A stretch of DNA of 64,000 nucleotides from Altererythrobacter lutimaris (GTDB lineage: Bacteria; Pseudomonadota; Alphaproteobacteria; Sphingomonadales; Sphingomonadaceae). Both the position numbers and the translations under genes were made by a program. Location: the NCBI RefSeq assembly GCF_013371495.1, contig NZ_JABWTA010000001.1:372001-436000 (forward strand), read 5' to 3'. Of this stretch, positions 35,890 through 45,060 are shown one piece after another (within the stretch, counting starts at the first letter, position 1; each line of letters begins with the position of its first letter). The notes beneath the pieces are model-generated. The model had not been told where the DNA came from. It was given only the letters and a program-made list of their open reading frames with translations, and made no database searches.

Positions 35890-36060
35890 TTATCCGTAAT
35901 TGCCGAGGCGGTGGTGAAGCGCGTTGATCTTCGCGAGCTCTTCACGGTCCTCGGTTGCCTTGGCATGGCTTTCCAGCGCGCGCCGAAGCAGCTTGAAGTC
36001 TGCTGTCGACAAAAGGGCGCGGGCCCGGCCTGGTTCTCTGGCGGTTGTTTCTTCAGTCAT
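35890..36060 (-). CDS. Small uncharacterised protein (56 residues) behind isocitrate lyase
   Basis: A minus-strand frame of 56 codons with ATG at 36060, GGAGAG 6 bases upstream, and a TAA stop. The product is charged and helical: residues 18-45 (LSTADFKLLRRALESHAKA onwards, then REELAKINAL) form a likely amphipathic helix pair, ending HHRLGNYG. No domain is recognised. It is 90 bp downstream of aceA on the same strand and separated from it only by a hairpin, suggesting co-transcription; a role tied to the glyoxylate pathway is a guess. Confidence 0.7.
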   Translation of the reverse strand: MTEETTAREPGRARALLSTADFKLLRRALESHAKATEDREELAKINALHHRLGNYG

Positions 36061-36112
36061 AATCACTCTCCATGGCTGTCTCTAAGACGACTGTTGCCGT
36101 CTGGGTTGGTTC

Positions 36113-36138
36113 CCGGTGAAGCCTGTGTGCTTCACCGG
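36113..36138 (-). terminator. Hairpin between aceA and the small gene
   Basis: Perfect 10-bp inverted repeat CCGGTGAAGC / GCTTCACCGG with a 6-base loop, 12 bp after the aceA stop. No T-run follows, so it could be a partial terminator or a processing site that sets the ratio of aceA to the small gene. Confidence 0.55.
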
Positions 36139-36150
36139 TCTCCTCTCCAA

Positions 36151-37749
36151 TCAGGCAGCCGCAAACTGGTTCATGGTGTTGTCCTTGCCGCCCGCTTTCA
36201 GAGCAGCTTCACCAGCGAAGTATTCCTTGTGGTCATCGCCAATGTCCGAACCGGCCATGTTCTGGTGCTTCACACAAGCGATACCCTGACGGATCTCTTC
36301 ACGCTGGACGTTCTTGACGTAGCCCAGCATGGCCTGCTCGCCGAAGTATTCCTTCGCAAGATTGTCCGTGCTCAGCGCAGCCGTGTGATAGGTCGGCAGC
36401 GTGATCAGATGGTGGAAGATACCGGCACGCTTCGCAGCATCAGCCTGGAACGTACGGATCTTCTCATCAGCTTCCTGAGCCAGCTCTGTGCTGTCATAGT
36501 CAGCGCTCATCAACAGGTCGCGATCGAATTCAGACACGTCCTTGCCGGCTTCGGCCCATGCGTCATAGACTTGCTGGCGGAAGTTCAGCGTCCAGTTGAA
36601 CGAAGGTGAGTTGTTGTAAACAAGCTTTGCGTTCGGGATGACTTCGCGCACACGGTCCACCATGCCGGCGATCTGTTCGACGTGAGGCTTTTCGGTTTCG
36701 ATCCAGAGCAGGTCAGCGCCGTTCTGGAGCGAGGTGATGCAGTCGAGAACGCAGCGGTCTTCACCCGTGCCAGCGCGGAACTGGTAAAGGTTGGACGGCA
36801 GACGCTTCGGTGCCATCAGCTTGCCATCGCGGCTGATGAAGACCTGTCCATTAGTGATGTTCGCCGGATCGACTTCGTCGCAATCCAGGAACGCGTTGTA
36901 CTGGTCGCCCAGATCGCCTGGCTCTTTCGAGAATGCGATCTGCTTGGTGAGGCCTGCGCCGAGCGAGTCCGTGCGCGCAACGATGATTCCGTCTTCAACG
37001 CCCATTTCGAGGAAAGCGTGGCGACATGCACGGATCTTCTGCAGGAAGTCCTCGTGCGGAACAGTAACCTTGCCATCCTGGTGGCCGCACTGCTTCTCGT
37101 CCGACACCTGGTTTTCAATCTGGAGCGCACAGGCACCGGCTTCGATCATTTTCTTGGCAAGCAGGTATGTCGCTTCTGCGTTACCAAAGCCTGCATCGAT
37201 GTCAGCGATGATTGGAACAACATGCGTTTCATGTTCGTCGATCATGCGCATCAGGCGGTGGGTGTTGACCGCGTCGCCAGCTGCCTTCGCTTCGTCAAGT
37301 TCGCGGAACAAGCCGCCAAGCTCGCGCGCATCGGCTTGCTTGAGGAAAGTGTACAGCTCTTCGATCAGCGCAGGGACGCTGGTTTTCTCATGCATCGACT
37401 GGTCAGGCAGCGGACCGAATTCGCTGCGCAGAGCTGCAACCATCCAGCCGGAGAGGTAGAGGTAGCGCTGCTTGGTCGTACCGAAATGCTTCTTGATGGA
37501 GATCATCTTCTGCTGCGCGATGAAACCGTGCCAGCAACCCAAGGACTGCGTGTAGTTCGCAGGGTCAGCATCATAGGCTTCCATATCGGCGCGCATGATC
37601 TTTGCGGTGTACTTCGCGATATCGAGGCCGGTCGGGAAGCGGTTCTGGATCGCCATGCGAGCAGCGCTCTCTGGATCGATCGCGCCCCAGCTCGGGCCGT
37701 TGCCTTCGATGGTCTCGCGGAATTTCTGGATAGTGGCTGTGTACGTCAT
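36151..37749 (-). CDS. aceA: Isocitrate lyase (long form)
   Basis: Splits isocitrate to succinate and glyoxylate, first step of the glyoxylate bypass used on acetate and fatty acids. The 532-residue protein is the long type found in Pseudomonas and many alphaproteobacteria: IIADIDAGFGN for the metal site, the catalytic Cys221 in EKQCGHQDG (in place of KKCGH of the short enzyme), IVARTDSLGA, and YNNSPSFNW near the substrate. A GGAGA site precedes the ATG. The divergent XRE-type gene is the probable regulator. Malate synthase is not in the window. Confidence 0.95.
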   Translation of the reverse strand: MTYTATIQKFRETIEGNGPSWGAIDPESAARMAIQNRFPTGLDIAKYTAKIMRADMEAYDADPANYTQSLGCWHGFIAQQKMISIKKHFGTTKQRYLYLSGWMVAALRSEFGPLPDQSMHEKTSVPALIEELYTFLKQADARELGGLFRELDEAKAAGDAVNTHRLMRMIDEHETHVVPIIADIDAGFGNAEATYLLAKKMIEAGACALQIENQVSDEKQCGHQDGKVTVPHEDFLQKIRACRHAFLEMGVEDGIIVARTDSLGAGLTKQIAFSKEPGDLGDQYNAFLDCDEVDPANITNGQVFISRDGKLMAPKRLPSNLYQFRAGTGEDRCVLDCITSLQNGADLLWIETEKPHVEQIAGMVDRVREVIPNAKLVYNNSPSFNWTLNFRQQVYDAWAEAGKDVSEFDRDLLMSADYDSTELAQEADEKIRTFQADAAKRAGIFHHLITLPTYHTAALSTDNLAKEYFGEQAMLGYVKNVQREEIRQGIACVKHQNMAGSDIGDDHKEYFAGEAALKAGGKDNTMNQFAAA

Positions 37750-37954
37750 GTTTTTGGTTCTCCTGTCAGGGCGGGGAGGCGCCCTTTGCTTGACCGTGAT
37801 GACGTGCAGACGCGCGATTCGACAGGAAATTCACAAAAAAACTTGTCTCAAATGCGCAAAATGGCGAGAATCTCGTGTAATGAAGTAAATAAAGTTACAA
37901 CTCTGAGGTATTGCTGTTAGAGGTATTGCGCCGCTTGAATGAAAGGACATGCGC
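37750..37954. promoter_or_regulatory. Control region between aceA and its divergent regulator
   Basis: The 205-bp gap holds a direct repeat GAGGTATTGC at 37905-37914 and 37920-37929 (period 15) and a palindrome CGAGAATCTCG at 37865-37875. Either may bind the XRE/IrrE-type regulator. AT content rises around 37880-37900, fitting promoters for both directions. Confidence 0.45.
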
Positions 37955-39352
37955 ATGGCAGACGGCTCAGTCTTTGCAGGACCGGCGATCCGCCGGCTGC
38001 GCAAACGCAAGGGTTTGACGCAAGCCTCCATGGCGAGCGCGCTGGGCATCAGCCCCAGTTACCTCAACCTCATTGAACGCAATCAGCGTCCGTTATCCGC
38101 ACGCGTTCTTGTCCAGGTTATCGAGCAATTCGAATTCGACCCGCGCACACTACGTGAAGACGAAGCGATTGGCGGGCTTGATGGTCTTGCGCGTCGACTG
38201 AATGACGAGCGGTTCAGCGACCTTGGCATTGATCGCGAAGAGATCGACGAGTTTCTCGCTACAGCACCGCAAGTGGCCGCCGCTTTTGTCCGTCTATATG
38301 ACAAGGCCGCGCCCGAGCCAGGCGGGGTCAATTCCTCGCTTGCTGCTTCGCGCCGCGAGATCGAGCGCTGGCAGGGGCACTTCGCTGACCTTGATGCCGA
38401 AGCTGAGAAGCTAGCCGATGAATTGCGCTTGTCCCGCGGCGATATTGGTGCGGCTCTGACAGAGCGCTTGCGTGAACGGCACCAACTTTCAGTACGCATC
38501 CTGCCCTTGGAGGTGATGCCAGAGGCAATGCGGCGGCTCGATCTGCATGCGCGGCAGCTGCAACTTTCCGAAATGCTCGATCGCTCATCGCGCAGCTTTC
38601 AGATCGCGCTTCAGATCGCCCAATTGGAACAGCGCGAAGCGATCACGAACCTCGTCGCTGGTTCACAGCTAACCGATGACGCCTCGAAGCAATTGTTCGA
38701 ACATCACCTCTACAGCTACTTCGCAGCCGCTATCCTGATGCCGTACGGCCGCTTTCTGAGAGCATGCGATCAGACCGGCTACGATATTACGATCCTGCAG
38801 CGACGGTTCGGAGTAGGGTTTGAACAGGTCGCGCACCGCCTCACGACTTTGCAGCGCGTTGGCCAGCGCGGCTTGCCGTTTTTCATGGTGCGGATCGACA
38901 AGGCGGGGCAATTCTCCAAGCGCTTTTCCGGCGCAAGCGGCGCGACCTGGCTGGAAAGCGATGCGAGCTGCCCGCTTTGGATCCCGCATCAGGCGTTCGA
39001 GCGGCGCGGTCAACTTTGCGTCCAGAACGTCACTGTCGATGGTGCTGACGCCGGACCTTCGCACTGGTTCACTGTGGCACGCACAGTCGAAGCGATTGGC
39101 GCTGGAACAACAGCAAGCTTTGTCATCGTGCTGGGTGTCGAAGCGCGGCTGGCTGGCAATCTGGCGTCGGCGCAAGGCGTGCGGCTTGATCCGGATGCGG
39201 CGCAGACCATCGGTCAAGGCTGTGCCCGCTGCTTTGTTCAGGCCTGCCGCCAGCGCTCTCTGCCACCACGCGGTGCAGCCTTGCGGATTGACCGAGTTAA
39301 GCGCGGAGTAACGCCGTTTGCCTTTGGCGAGCCGCGTCCACCGGGCCAGTAA
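37955..39352 (+). CDS. XRE-family regulator with degenerate IrrE-like and DUF2083 domains (RamB/ScfR type)
   Basis: 465 residues: N-terminal Cro/CI helix-turn-helix (about 10-65, AIRRLRKRKGLTQASMASALG, SPSYLNLIERNQR), a middle IrrE-like region without the HExxH zinc motif (EHHLYSYFAAAILMPYGRF at its place), and a C-terminal DUF2083-type domain ending CARCFVQACRQRS. This build is that of RamB and ScfR regulators of acetate, glyoxylate and short-chain acyl-CoA metabolism. Divergent position next to aceA supports such a role. Start at 37955 because GAAAGGA lies 7 bp upstream; the ATG at 37949 is too close to that site. Confidence 0.87.
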   Translation: MADGSVFAGPAIRRLRKRKGLTQASMASALGISPSYLNLIERNQRPLSARVLVQVIEQFEFDPRTLREDEAIGGLDGLARRLNDERFSDLGIDREEIDEFLATAPQVAAAFVRLYDKAAPEPGGVNSSLAASRREIERWQGHFADLDAEAEKLADELRLSRGDIGAALTERLRERHQLSVRILPLEVMPEAMRRLDLHARQLQLSEMLDRSSRSFQIALQIAQLEQREAITNLVAGSQLTDDASKQLFEHHLYSYFAAAILMPYGRFLRACDQTGYDITILQRRFGVGFEQVAHRLTTLQRVGQRGLPFFMVRIDKAGQFSKRFSGASGATWLESDASCPLWIPHQAFERRGQLCVQNVTVDGADAGPSHWFTVARTVEAIGAGTTASFVIVLGVEARLAGNLASAQGVRLDPDAAQTIGQGCARCFVQACRQRSLPPRGAALRIDRVKRGVTPFAFGEPRPPGQ

Positions 39353-39402
39353 TCTCCTGTTTACCCTCGAAAGTTCATAAAAACAGGCGTTTAATTGCGA
39401 GT

Positions 39403-39413
39403 GTAAAGTTTAC
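39403..39413. promoter_or_regulatory. Palindrome upstream of prsK
   Basis: GTAAAGTTTAC is an 11-bp palindrome 40 bp before the prsK ATG, with further GTTTAC and GGTAAC half-sites on either side. A regulator site is possible but unproven. Confidence 0.3.
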
Positions 39414-39452
39414 CGACAGGTAACTTCTCGGCGTTAATTTACGCAGCCTGTC

Positions 39453-41558
39453 ATGTTGAGTGAGACATTCCTCGTCGGCCTGAGCTTTGCCGGATATTTC
39501 GCCAGCGCAATCATATGCGCGTTTGGCGCGATAGTGATCGTCCAGCGCGGCGACCGCAGCAGACCTGACCGCAGCGCGCAGATCGCAACGCTGATCCTGC
39601 TGGCGGTGTGGAGCGCGTTGGCCGCGACGTCGGATGCAGCATCAATCCTCGCTCTATTCGCCGAGACGATCCGTATCCTCGCAACCATTTGGTTGCTTCA
39701 ACGCATGTTCGCCAATGATGGACGCGATGAAAGCGTGAGCCTGGTCAAGCCGGTCGTCGCAGCGCTGGTGTTCGTCGAACTGCTTCAACCCTTGCTTATG
39801 CTGATGGCGGTCACGGGCACGGAGTATGCGCTCGCTTTCCAGATGGCGATGGCGCTGCGGATGCTGGGCGCAATGGGCGCGCTGGTCTTGCTGCATAACC
39901 TCTATTCAGGCGCTGCCGGTTCGTCGCGATTGCTCCTGCGGTCCAGCGCGATTGCGTTAGCGTGTCTTTGGGCGTTCGATCTGAATTATCATTTGCTTGC
40001 CTGGTTGAGTGGCAGTCCACCAGCTCTCCTCAGCGCCTTGCGTGGGTTCGCCGTCGCGCTGATCGCTATTCCATTGGCGCTGGGCGCAAGCAATGCGACA
40101 CCCGAACTGGAGTTTCGCCCGAGCCGAAAAGTCACCTTCCAGTCGCTCTCTTTGCTGCTGATCAGCTTCTACATCCTCGCCATGCTCATCATGGCGCGCT
40201 CGCTCGACAGCGCGGGCGGCGATCTCAGCCGGTTCACGCAAGTCGCTTTCCTTGTGGTCGCGAGCTTGGTGGCACTTCTTTGGCTGCCTTCGCAGCGCTT
40301 GCGTTCATGGCTTCGGGTAACTGTCACAAAGCACCTTTTTGCCCATCGCTATGACTATCGCGAGGAGTGGCTACGCTTCACCAATACGATTGGACGCGGC
40401 GGCGGTGCCGACGAAACTCTGCATGAGCGCGCGGTAAAGGCGCTTGCAGACATTACCGATAGCAATGCTGGCCTCTTGCTCGCGCCCAATGAAAAGGCAG
40501 AGCTGGAGCTTGTTGCTCGCTGGCAATGGCCAAACGTAGAAGTGCCGGCGATTGCTGCGCCTTATCAACTCGCCGCGCTGCTGGAAGAGAACAGTTATAT
40601 CCTCAATCTGGATGAGCTTCGCCAAGGCGTCGATCGGCATGGCGAGGCGCAACATGCGCCATCGTGGTTGACGGAAGCGGAGGACGCATGGGCGATGGTT
40701 CCGCTGCTTCACTATGACCGTCTGGTTGGCGCTGTTGTCCTTGCCCGGCCAAAAGCGCATCGGCCGCTCGATTGGGAAGATTTGGATCTTTTGCGGGTCG
40801 TTGGCCAGCAATTGGCGAGCTATTTGGCTGAGCAAAGCGGGCAGGAAGCGTTGATGGAAGCGTCACGCTTTGACGAGTTCAACCGCCGTATCGCGTTTGT
40901 GATGCACGACATCAAGAACCTTGCGAGCCAGCTCAGCCTGCTCGCGCGCAATGCGGAAAAGCATAGCGATAATCCGGATTTCCGTGCGGATATGCTGGTG
41001 ACACTCAAGAACAGCTCGGACAAATTGAACGCACTGATTGCGCGTCTTTCACGCTATGGCTCGGGTCAGGCAGGCGGACGAGAGATGGTCGATCTCAGCC
41101 GCATTGCTCGCGCACTCACAGAACAATTCAAGCACGCGCATAAGGTGGAACTTGTCCGCGGCGACGAATGCCCGGTCCATGCTGATCCTGAAGCGCTGGA
41201 GCAAGCGCTCATACACGTCGTCCAGAACGCGATTGATGCGACTGATAACGACCAGCCTGTATTCCTTGATGTGACCAATGACGGAATGTTCGGCCGGATC
41301 GAGATTGTCGACAGCGGCAAGGGCATGACGCCGGGCTTTGTGCGCAGCGGCCTGTTCAAACCGTTCGTCTCTTCCAAGGAAGGAGGCTTTGGCATCGGCG
41401 CATTCGAAGCGCGCGAACTGGTGCGCGCCATGGGCGGCGAGATGGAAGTGGAATCGCGCGAGGGGCTCGGCACACGGTTCTGCGTCAAACTCCCGAAATT
41501 CAACACAGAACATCTGACTGGAAGCAGTCAGGACAGCATTCAAAGTGAGGTAGCGTAA
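39453..41558 (+). CDS. prsK: PEP-CTERM system sensor histidine kinase PrsK
   Basis: Sensor kinase of the PrsK/PrsR pair linked to exosortase (XrtA)/PEP-CTERM surface polysaccharide systems. The 701 residues have about eight transmembrane helices (1-285), a cytoplasmic GAF domain (about 310-455), the phosphoacceptor His485 in FVMHDIKNLASQLSLL, and a HATPase domain with N-box NAIDAT, G1 DSGKGM and a late GGFGIGAFEARELV. It ends on the first base of prsR, TAATG. No exosortase or PEP-CTERM gene is adjacent. Confidence 0.9.
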   Translation: MLSETFLVGLSFAGYFASAIICAFGAIVIVQRGDRSRPDRSAQIATLILLAVWSALAATSDAASILALFAETIRILATIWLLQRMFANDGRDESVSLVKPVVAALVFVELLQPLLMLMAVTGTEYALAFQMAMALRMLGAMGALVLLHNLYSGAAGSSRLLLRSSAIALACLWAFDLNYHLLAWLSGSPPALLSALRGFAVALIAIPLALGASNATPELEFRPSRKVTFQSLSLLLISFYILAMLIMARSLDSAGGDLSRFTQVAFLVVASLVALLWLPSQRLRSWLRVTVTKHLFAHRYDYREEWLRFTNTIGRGGGADETLHERAVKALADITDSNAGLLLAPNEKAELELVARWQWPNVEVPAIAAPYQLAALLEENSYILNLDELRQGVDRHGEAQHAPSWLTEAEDAWAMVPLLHYDRLVGAVVLARPKAHRPLDWEDLDLLRVVGQQLASYLAEQSGQEALMEASRFDEFNRRIAFVMHDIKNLASQLSLLARNAEKHSDNPDFRADMLVTLKNSSDKLNALIARLSRYGSGQAGGREMVDLSRIARALTEQFKHAHKVELVRGDECPVHADPEALEQALIHVVQNAIDATDNDQPVFLDVTNDGMFGRIEIVDSGKGMTPGFVRSGLFKPFVSSKEGGFGIGAFEARELVRAMGGEMEVESREGLGTRFCVKLPKFNTEHLTGSSQDSIQSEVA

Positions 41559-42922
41559 TGGCCGACAAGAAACCGGCTCTTCTGGTTGTCGAGGACGATC
41601 CAGGTCTGCAGGCTCAGCTTAAGTGGGCCTATGAGGATTTCGAGGTTGTGATTGCAGGCGATCGTGATGCGGCGATTACCGCGCTGCGTCAGCTCGAACC
41701 TGCTGTTATCACGTTGGATCTGGGCCTGCCGCCTGATCCGGACGGCACAAGCGAAGGCTTTGCGGTGCTTGATGCGATCATGGCGATGAAGCCCGACACG
41801 AAGGTTGTGGTCGCTTCCGGCCACGGCGCGCGTGAAAGCACGTTGCAAGCGATCGAACGCGGCGCTTATGACTTTTACCAGAAGCCGGTCGACATCGATG
41901 CGCTCGGACTGATCGTTCGCCGGGCTTACAATCTCCATCAGATCGAAGCGGAGAACCGTCGTCTGACCGCCAAAGCAGGCGAAGACAATCGCGTGCTGGG
42001 CCGCTTGATCACAGATGCGCCTGAGATGGTTCAGGTGGCGCGCACAATCGAGCGCGTTGCCAAGACCAACGTCTCAGTCATGCTGCTGGGCGCTAGTGGC
42101 ACAGGCAAGGAATTGCTGGCGCAAGGCCTGCATGATGCGAGCGACCGCAAGGACGGTCCATTTGTGGCGATCAATTGCGCGGCGATCCCGGAAAACCTGC
42201 TGGAAAGCGAGCTGTTCGGTCACGAGAAAGGCGCGTTTACCGGCGCTGTCAAAACGACCGAAGGCAAGATCGAAAGCGCCAACGGCGGCACGCTTTTCCT
42301 TGACGAGGTCGGCGATATTCCGCTGCCGCTGCAGGTGAAGCTGCTCCGCTTCCTGCAAGAGCGCACGATCGAGCGAATTGGTGGCCGCAAGGAGATTGCG
42401 GTCGATACGCGGATCGTTTGCGCAACCCACCAGAACCTGGAAGCGATGATCACAGATGGCGGCTTCCGCGAGGACCTCTATTATCGCCTCGCAGAAATCG
42501 TCGTGAAGATCCCGACGCTTGCAGAACGGCATGGCGATGCGACTCTGCTCGCAAAAGCATTCCTCAAACGCTTTGCAAACGAGATGAACCCTGCCGTTCA
42601 AGGCTTCGCGCCTGATGCGCTCGCGGCAATTGATGGTCACGGCTGGCCGGGCAATGTGCGCGAGCTTGAGAACCGCGTGAAGCGCGCAGTGATCATGGCG
42701 GATGGCAAGCTGGTTTCTGCAGGCGATCTCGACTTGCAGGACAGCGGCGAGGAACGCGATGATGTGCTTAACATCAAGACAGCACGCGAGGAAGCGGACC
42801 GTCGGGTCATTCGCCATGCATTGGCGCGGAGCGAAGGCAATATTTCCAGTACCGCCAAAATGCTCGGAATCAGTCGTCCGACGCTCTACGATCTGCTGAA
42901 ACAATACGACCTGTCAGCGTAA
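41558..42922 (+). CDS. prsR: PEP-CTERM system sigma-54 response regulator PrsR
   Basis: NtrC-type activator of 454 residues. Receiver domain with phosphoacceptor Asp54 (VITLDLGLPP), AAA+ domain with Walker A GASGTGKE (178-185), the sigma-54 contact loop GAFTGA (225-230) intact, and a Fis-type DNA-binding domain at the C-terminus (SSTAKMLGISRPTLYDLLKQY). With PrsK it should turn on sigma-54 promoters (TGGCAC-N5-TTGC type), none of which I found in this window, so targets lie elsewhere. Confidence 0.92.
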   Translation: MADKKPALLVVEDDPGLQAQLKWAYEDFEVVIAGDRDAAITALRQLEPAVITLDLGLPPDPDGTSEGFAVLDAIMAMKPDTKVVVASGHGARESTLQAIERGAYDFYQKPVDIDALGLIVRRAYNLHQIEAENRRLTAKAGEDNRVLGRLITDAPEMVQVARTIERVAKTNVSVMLLGASGTGKELLAQGLHDASDRKDGPFVAINCAAIPENLLESELFGHEKGAFTGAVKTTEGKIESANGGTLFLDEVGDIPLPLQVKLLRFLQERTIERIGGRKEIAVDTRIVCATHQNLEAMITDGGFREDLYYRLAEIVVKIPTLAERHGDATLLAKAFLKRFANEMNPAVQGFAPDALAAIDGHGWPGNVRELENRVKRAVIMADGKLVSAGDLDLQDSGEERDDVLNIKTAREEADRRVIRHALARSEGNISSTAKMLGISRPTLYDLLKQYDLSA

Positions 42923-42976
42923 GTCGGGACGCAATCTCTCGACATTGCGGGCGGGCGAGGGCAGGGCGATCGCATA

Positions 42977-43942
42977 ATGCTTCAGCGCTTGGCTCCTCTT
43001 GCTGACCCTATGATAGCCGTCTTGCTGGTGGCGACTCTGGCGGGCTTTGTGCTGCCTGCGACAGGCGAGATGCGCGAGCCTGCGCAGCTTGTGACCAATG
43101 TGGCGATATTTGTCCTGTTTCTTGTCAACGGGATGCGCGTTGCGCGTTCCGAGATCGCGCGTGGCTTTGTCAATTGGCGCTTCTTCCTGCCCCTAATGCT
43201 GTTTGTGTTCGGCGCAATGGCGCTGATGGGGCTTGGGCTTTCATTGGTCGCAGCGGCGGTCTTGCCGCCTATGGTCGCAATCGGGTTCCTCTATCTCGGC
43301 ACGCTTCCGTCAACGATCCAGTCTGCGATTTCCTACACCACTTTGGCGGAGGGAAATGTCGCGTTGTCGGTCATCGGCGCAGCCCTGATCAATATCGCCG
43401 GAGTGTTCGTCACCGCGCCTCTTTTTGCAGCGCTCGGCGGAGGAGAGCTTGCCGAGATCGGTAGCGAAACGATCCTGCGCATTGGCTTGATCCTGATTCT
43501 GCCCTTCGCAATCGGTCAGGCAGTGCAAGGCTGGACGCGTGGCTGGGTGCTTAAGCACAAGGCACGCATCGTTTGGCTCGACCGGATTGTGATCGGCATC
43601 GCTGTCTATGTCGCGTTTTCCGGTGCAGTCGAGCAAGGACTGATGAGCATGTTTGGCGGGATTGAGTGGGGAGCGCTGCTCGGCCTTGTCGTGGCGTTCC
43701 TGTTTGCAGCGAACGTTTCAGCCTGGCTCAGCAGCGGCGTGCTCGGGTTCGCCATGGCTGACCGCAAGGCATTCCTCTTCGCAGCATCACAAAAGAGCGT
43801 TGCGATTGGCGCGCCGCTGGCAGCGATCCTGTTCGCGCCTGAGATCGCAGGCTTCGTGATTGCGCCGCTGCTGCTCTATCACTTGCTGCAGCTGATGATT
43901 GCCGCGCCGCTTGCTAGCTCACTTTCTGCTCAGACAGATTGA
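42977..43942 (+). CDS. Bile acid:sodium symporter-like (SBF-like) transporter
   Basis: A 321-residue protein with about ten transmembrane helices of the SBF-like family (DUF4137 group); GTLPSTIQSAISYTTLAEGN and ASQKSVAIGAPLAAILFAP match the broken-helix substrate motifs. Substrate unknown, Na+ coupling inferred. The last 29 bp of the coding region overlap the convergent DUF475 gene. Confidence 0.85.
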   Translation: MLQRLAPLADPMIAVLLVATLAGFVLPATGEMREPAQLVTNVAIFVLFLVNGMRVARSEIARGFVNWRFFLPLMLFVFGAMALMGLGLSLVAAAVLPPMVAIGFLYLGTLPSTIQSAISYTTLAEGNVALSVIGAALINIAGVFVTAPLFAALGGGELAEIGSETILRIGLILILPFAIGQAVQGWTRGWVLKHKARIVWLDRIVIGIAVYVAFSGAVEQGLMSMFGGIEWGALLGLVVAFLFAANVSAWLSSGVLGFAMADRKAFLFAASQKSVAIGAPLAAILFAPEIAGFVIAPLLLYHLLQLMIAAPLASSLSAQTD

Positions 43943-44993
43943 TCTCATCCGCGCCGTGCTTGCGGTTGTGCCGCACTGACCACCACAGGCTGAGGCCAAT
44001 CAGGACAGCGCCGATAAGGCCGGTGATCGTCTCAGGGATGTGCACTTTCGCGCTGACCAGCATGATCACGCCGAGAACGATGATCGCCCAGAACGCGCCG
44101 TGCTCAAGATAGCGATACTGCGCGAGCGTGCCTGTCTGCACCAGGTGGATGGTAATCGAACGCACGAAGATCGCTCCGACTGACAGGCCAAGTGCAATGA
44201 TGACCATATTGTTCGACAGCGCGAAGGCGCCGATGACGCCATCGAAGCTGAAGCTTGCATCAAGCACTTCGAGATAGAGAAAGCCGCCAAGGCCTGAGCG
44301 AACCACTTCGCCAGCGGCTTTCTTGCGTGCCTCGCGTTGCTCGATGATCGCGCCAAGCGCATGGACCCCGATGAAGGTTACGAGGCCGAGCACACCCGCG
44401 GTAAGGAACGTCAGCGCATCTTCGGGTGAGAGCAGAGTTGAGACGCCATAAATGAGGCTCAATACCAAGCCGATTTCAACTGCAGGGACCGTCGAGAATT
44501 TGTTGATCGTCCGCTCCAGCGCCCCGATCCAATGCACTTCCTTGTCTTCCTCAAAGAAGAAAGTGAGGCCGACCATCGCAAGGAATGCGCCGCCAAAACC
44601 GGCAATTCCAATATGTGCGCCTGAGACAATCCGCTCATATTCTTGCGGGTCGTTCAAGGAGAGGTTGATCGCTTCCATTGGACCGACACTCGCGGCGATG
44701 GAGACAATCGCAATCGGGAAGATGATCCGCATCCCGAAGACGGCAATAAGGATGCCCCAGGTGAGGAAGCGCCGCTGCCACACGGGGTCCATGTCGCGCA
44801 GGACCGTCGCGTTCACTACCGCATTGTCGAAGCTCAGCGAGACTTCCAGGATCGAAAGGACGACAACGATCCACAGGATGCCGAGCGTGGCGGTAACCGA
44901 CCCTGTGCTTGCCCAGCCGTACCACACCGCCAAGGCAAAGCAGGCGAGCGTGAATAGCAGCGAAAATTTGTAGTAACGCAGCAGCGTTTGCAT
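43914..44993 (-). CDS. DUF475/TerC-like integral membrane protein
   Basis: A 359-residue protein with about nine transmembrane helices. The paired motifs EVSLSFDNAVVNA and LEVLDASFSFDGVIGAFA, with conserved acidic residues inside helices, are the mark of the TerC superfamily; the length and the HWIGALER stretch fit DUF475. TerC-like proteins are tied to metal ion export and protein secretion of metalloenzymes, but this family's role is not proven. Convergent overlap of 29 bp with the SBF-like gene. Confidence 0.85.
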   Translation of the reverse strand: MQTLLRYYKFSLLFTLACFALAVWYGWASTGSVTATLGILWIVVVLSILEVSLSFDNAVVNATVLRDMDPVWQRRFLTWGILIAVFGMRIIFPIAIVSIAASVGPMEAINLSLNDPQEYERIVSGAHIGIAGFGGAFLAMVGLTFFFEEDKEVHWIGALERTINKFSTVPAVEIGLVLSLIYGVSTLLSPEDALTFLTAGVLGLVTFIGVHALGAIIEQREARKKAAGEVVRSGLGGFLYLEVLDASFSFDGVIGAFALSNNMVIIALGLSVGAIFVRSITIHLVQTGTLAQYRYLEHGAFWAIIVLGVIMLVSAKVHIPETITGLIGAVLIGLSLWWSVRHNRKHGADEINLSEQKVS

Positions 44994-45060
44994 CGAAATG
45001 ACCCCATTCCCTTTAGCGCGGGGAGCTAGTGCAGAGCTGCGTCAGGCGCAAGCCACGCGT

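Noticed and set aside
35602..36609. Plus-strand 335-codon frame opposite aceA and the small gene
   Set aside because: It covers the non-coding gap, the 56-residue gene and the 3' part of aceA on the other strand, has no domain and no ribosome site.
36682..37920. 412-codon plus-strand frame opposite aceA
   Set aside because: Mirror of the long isocitrate lyase gene; no family resemblance.
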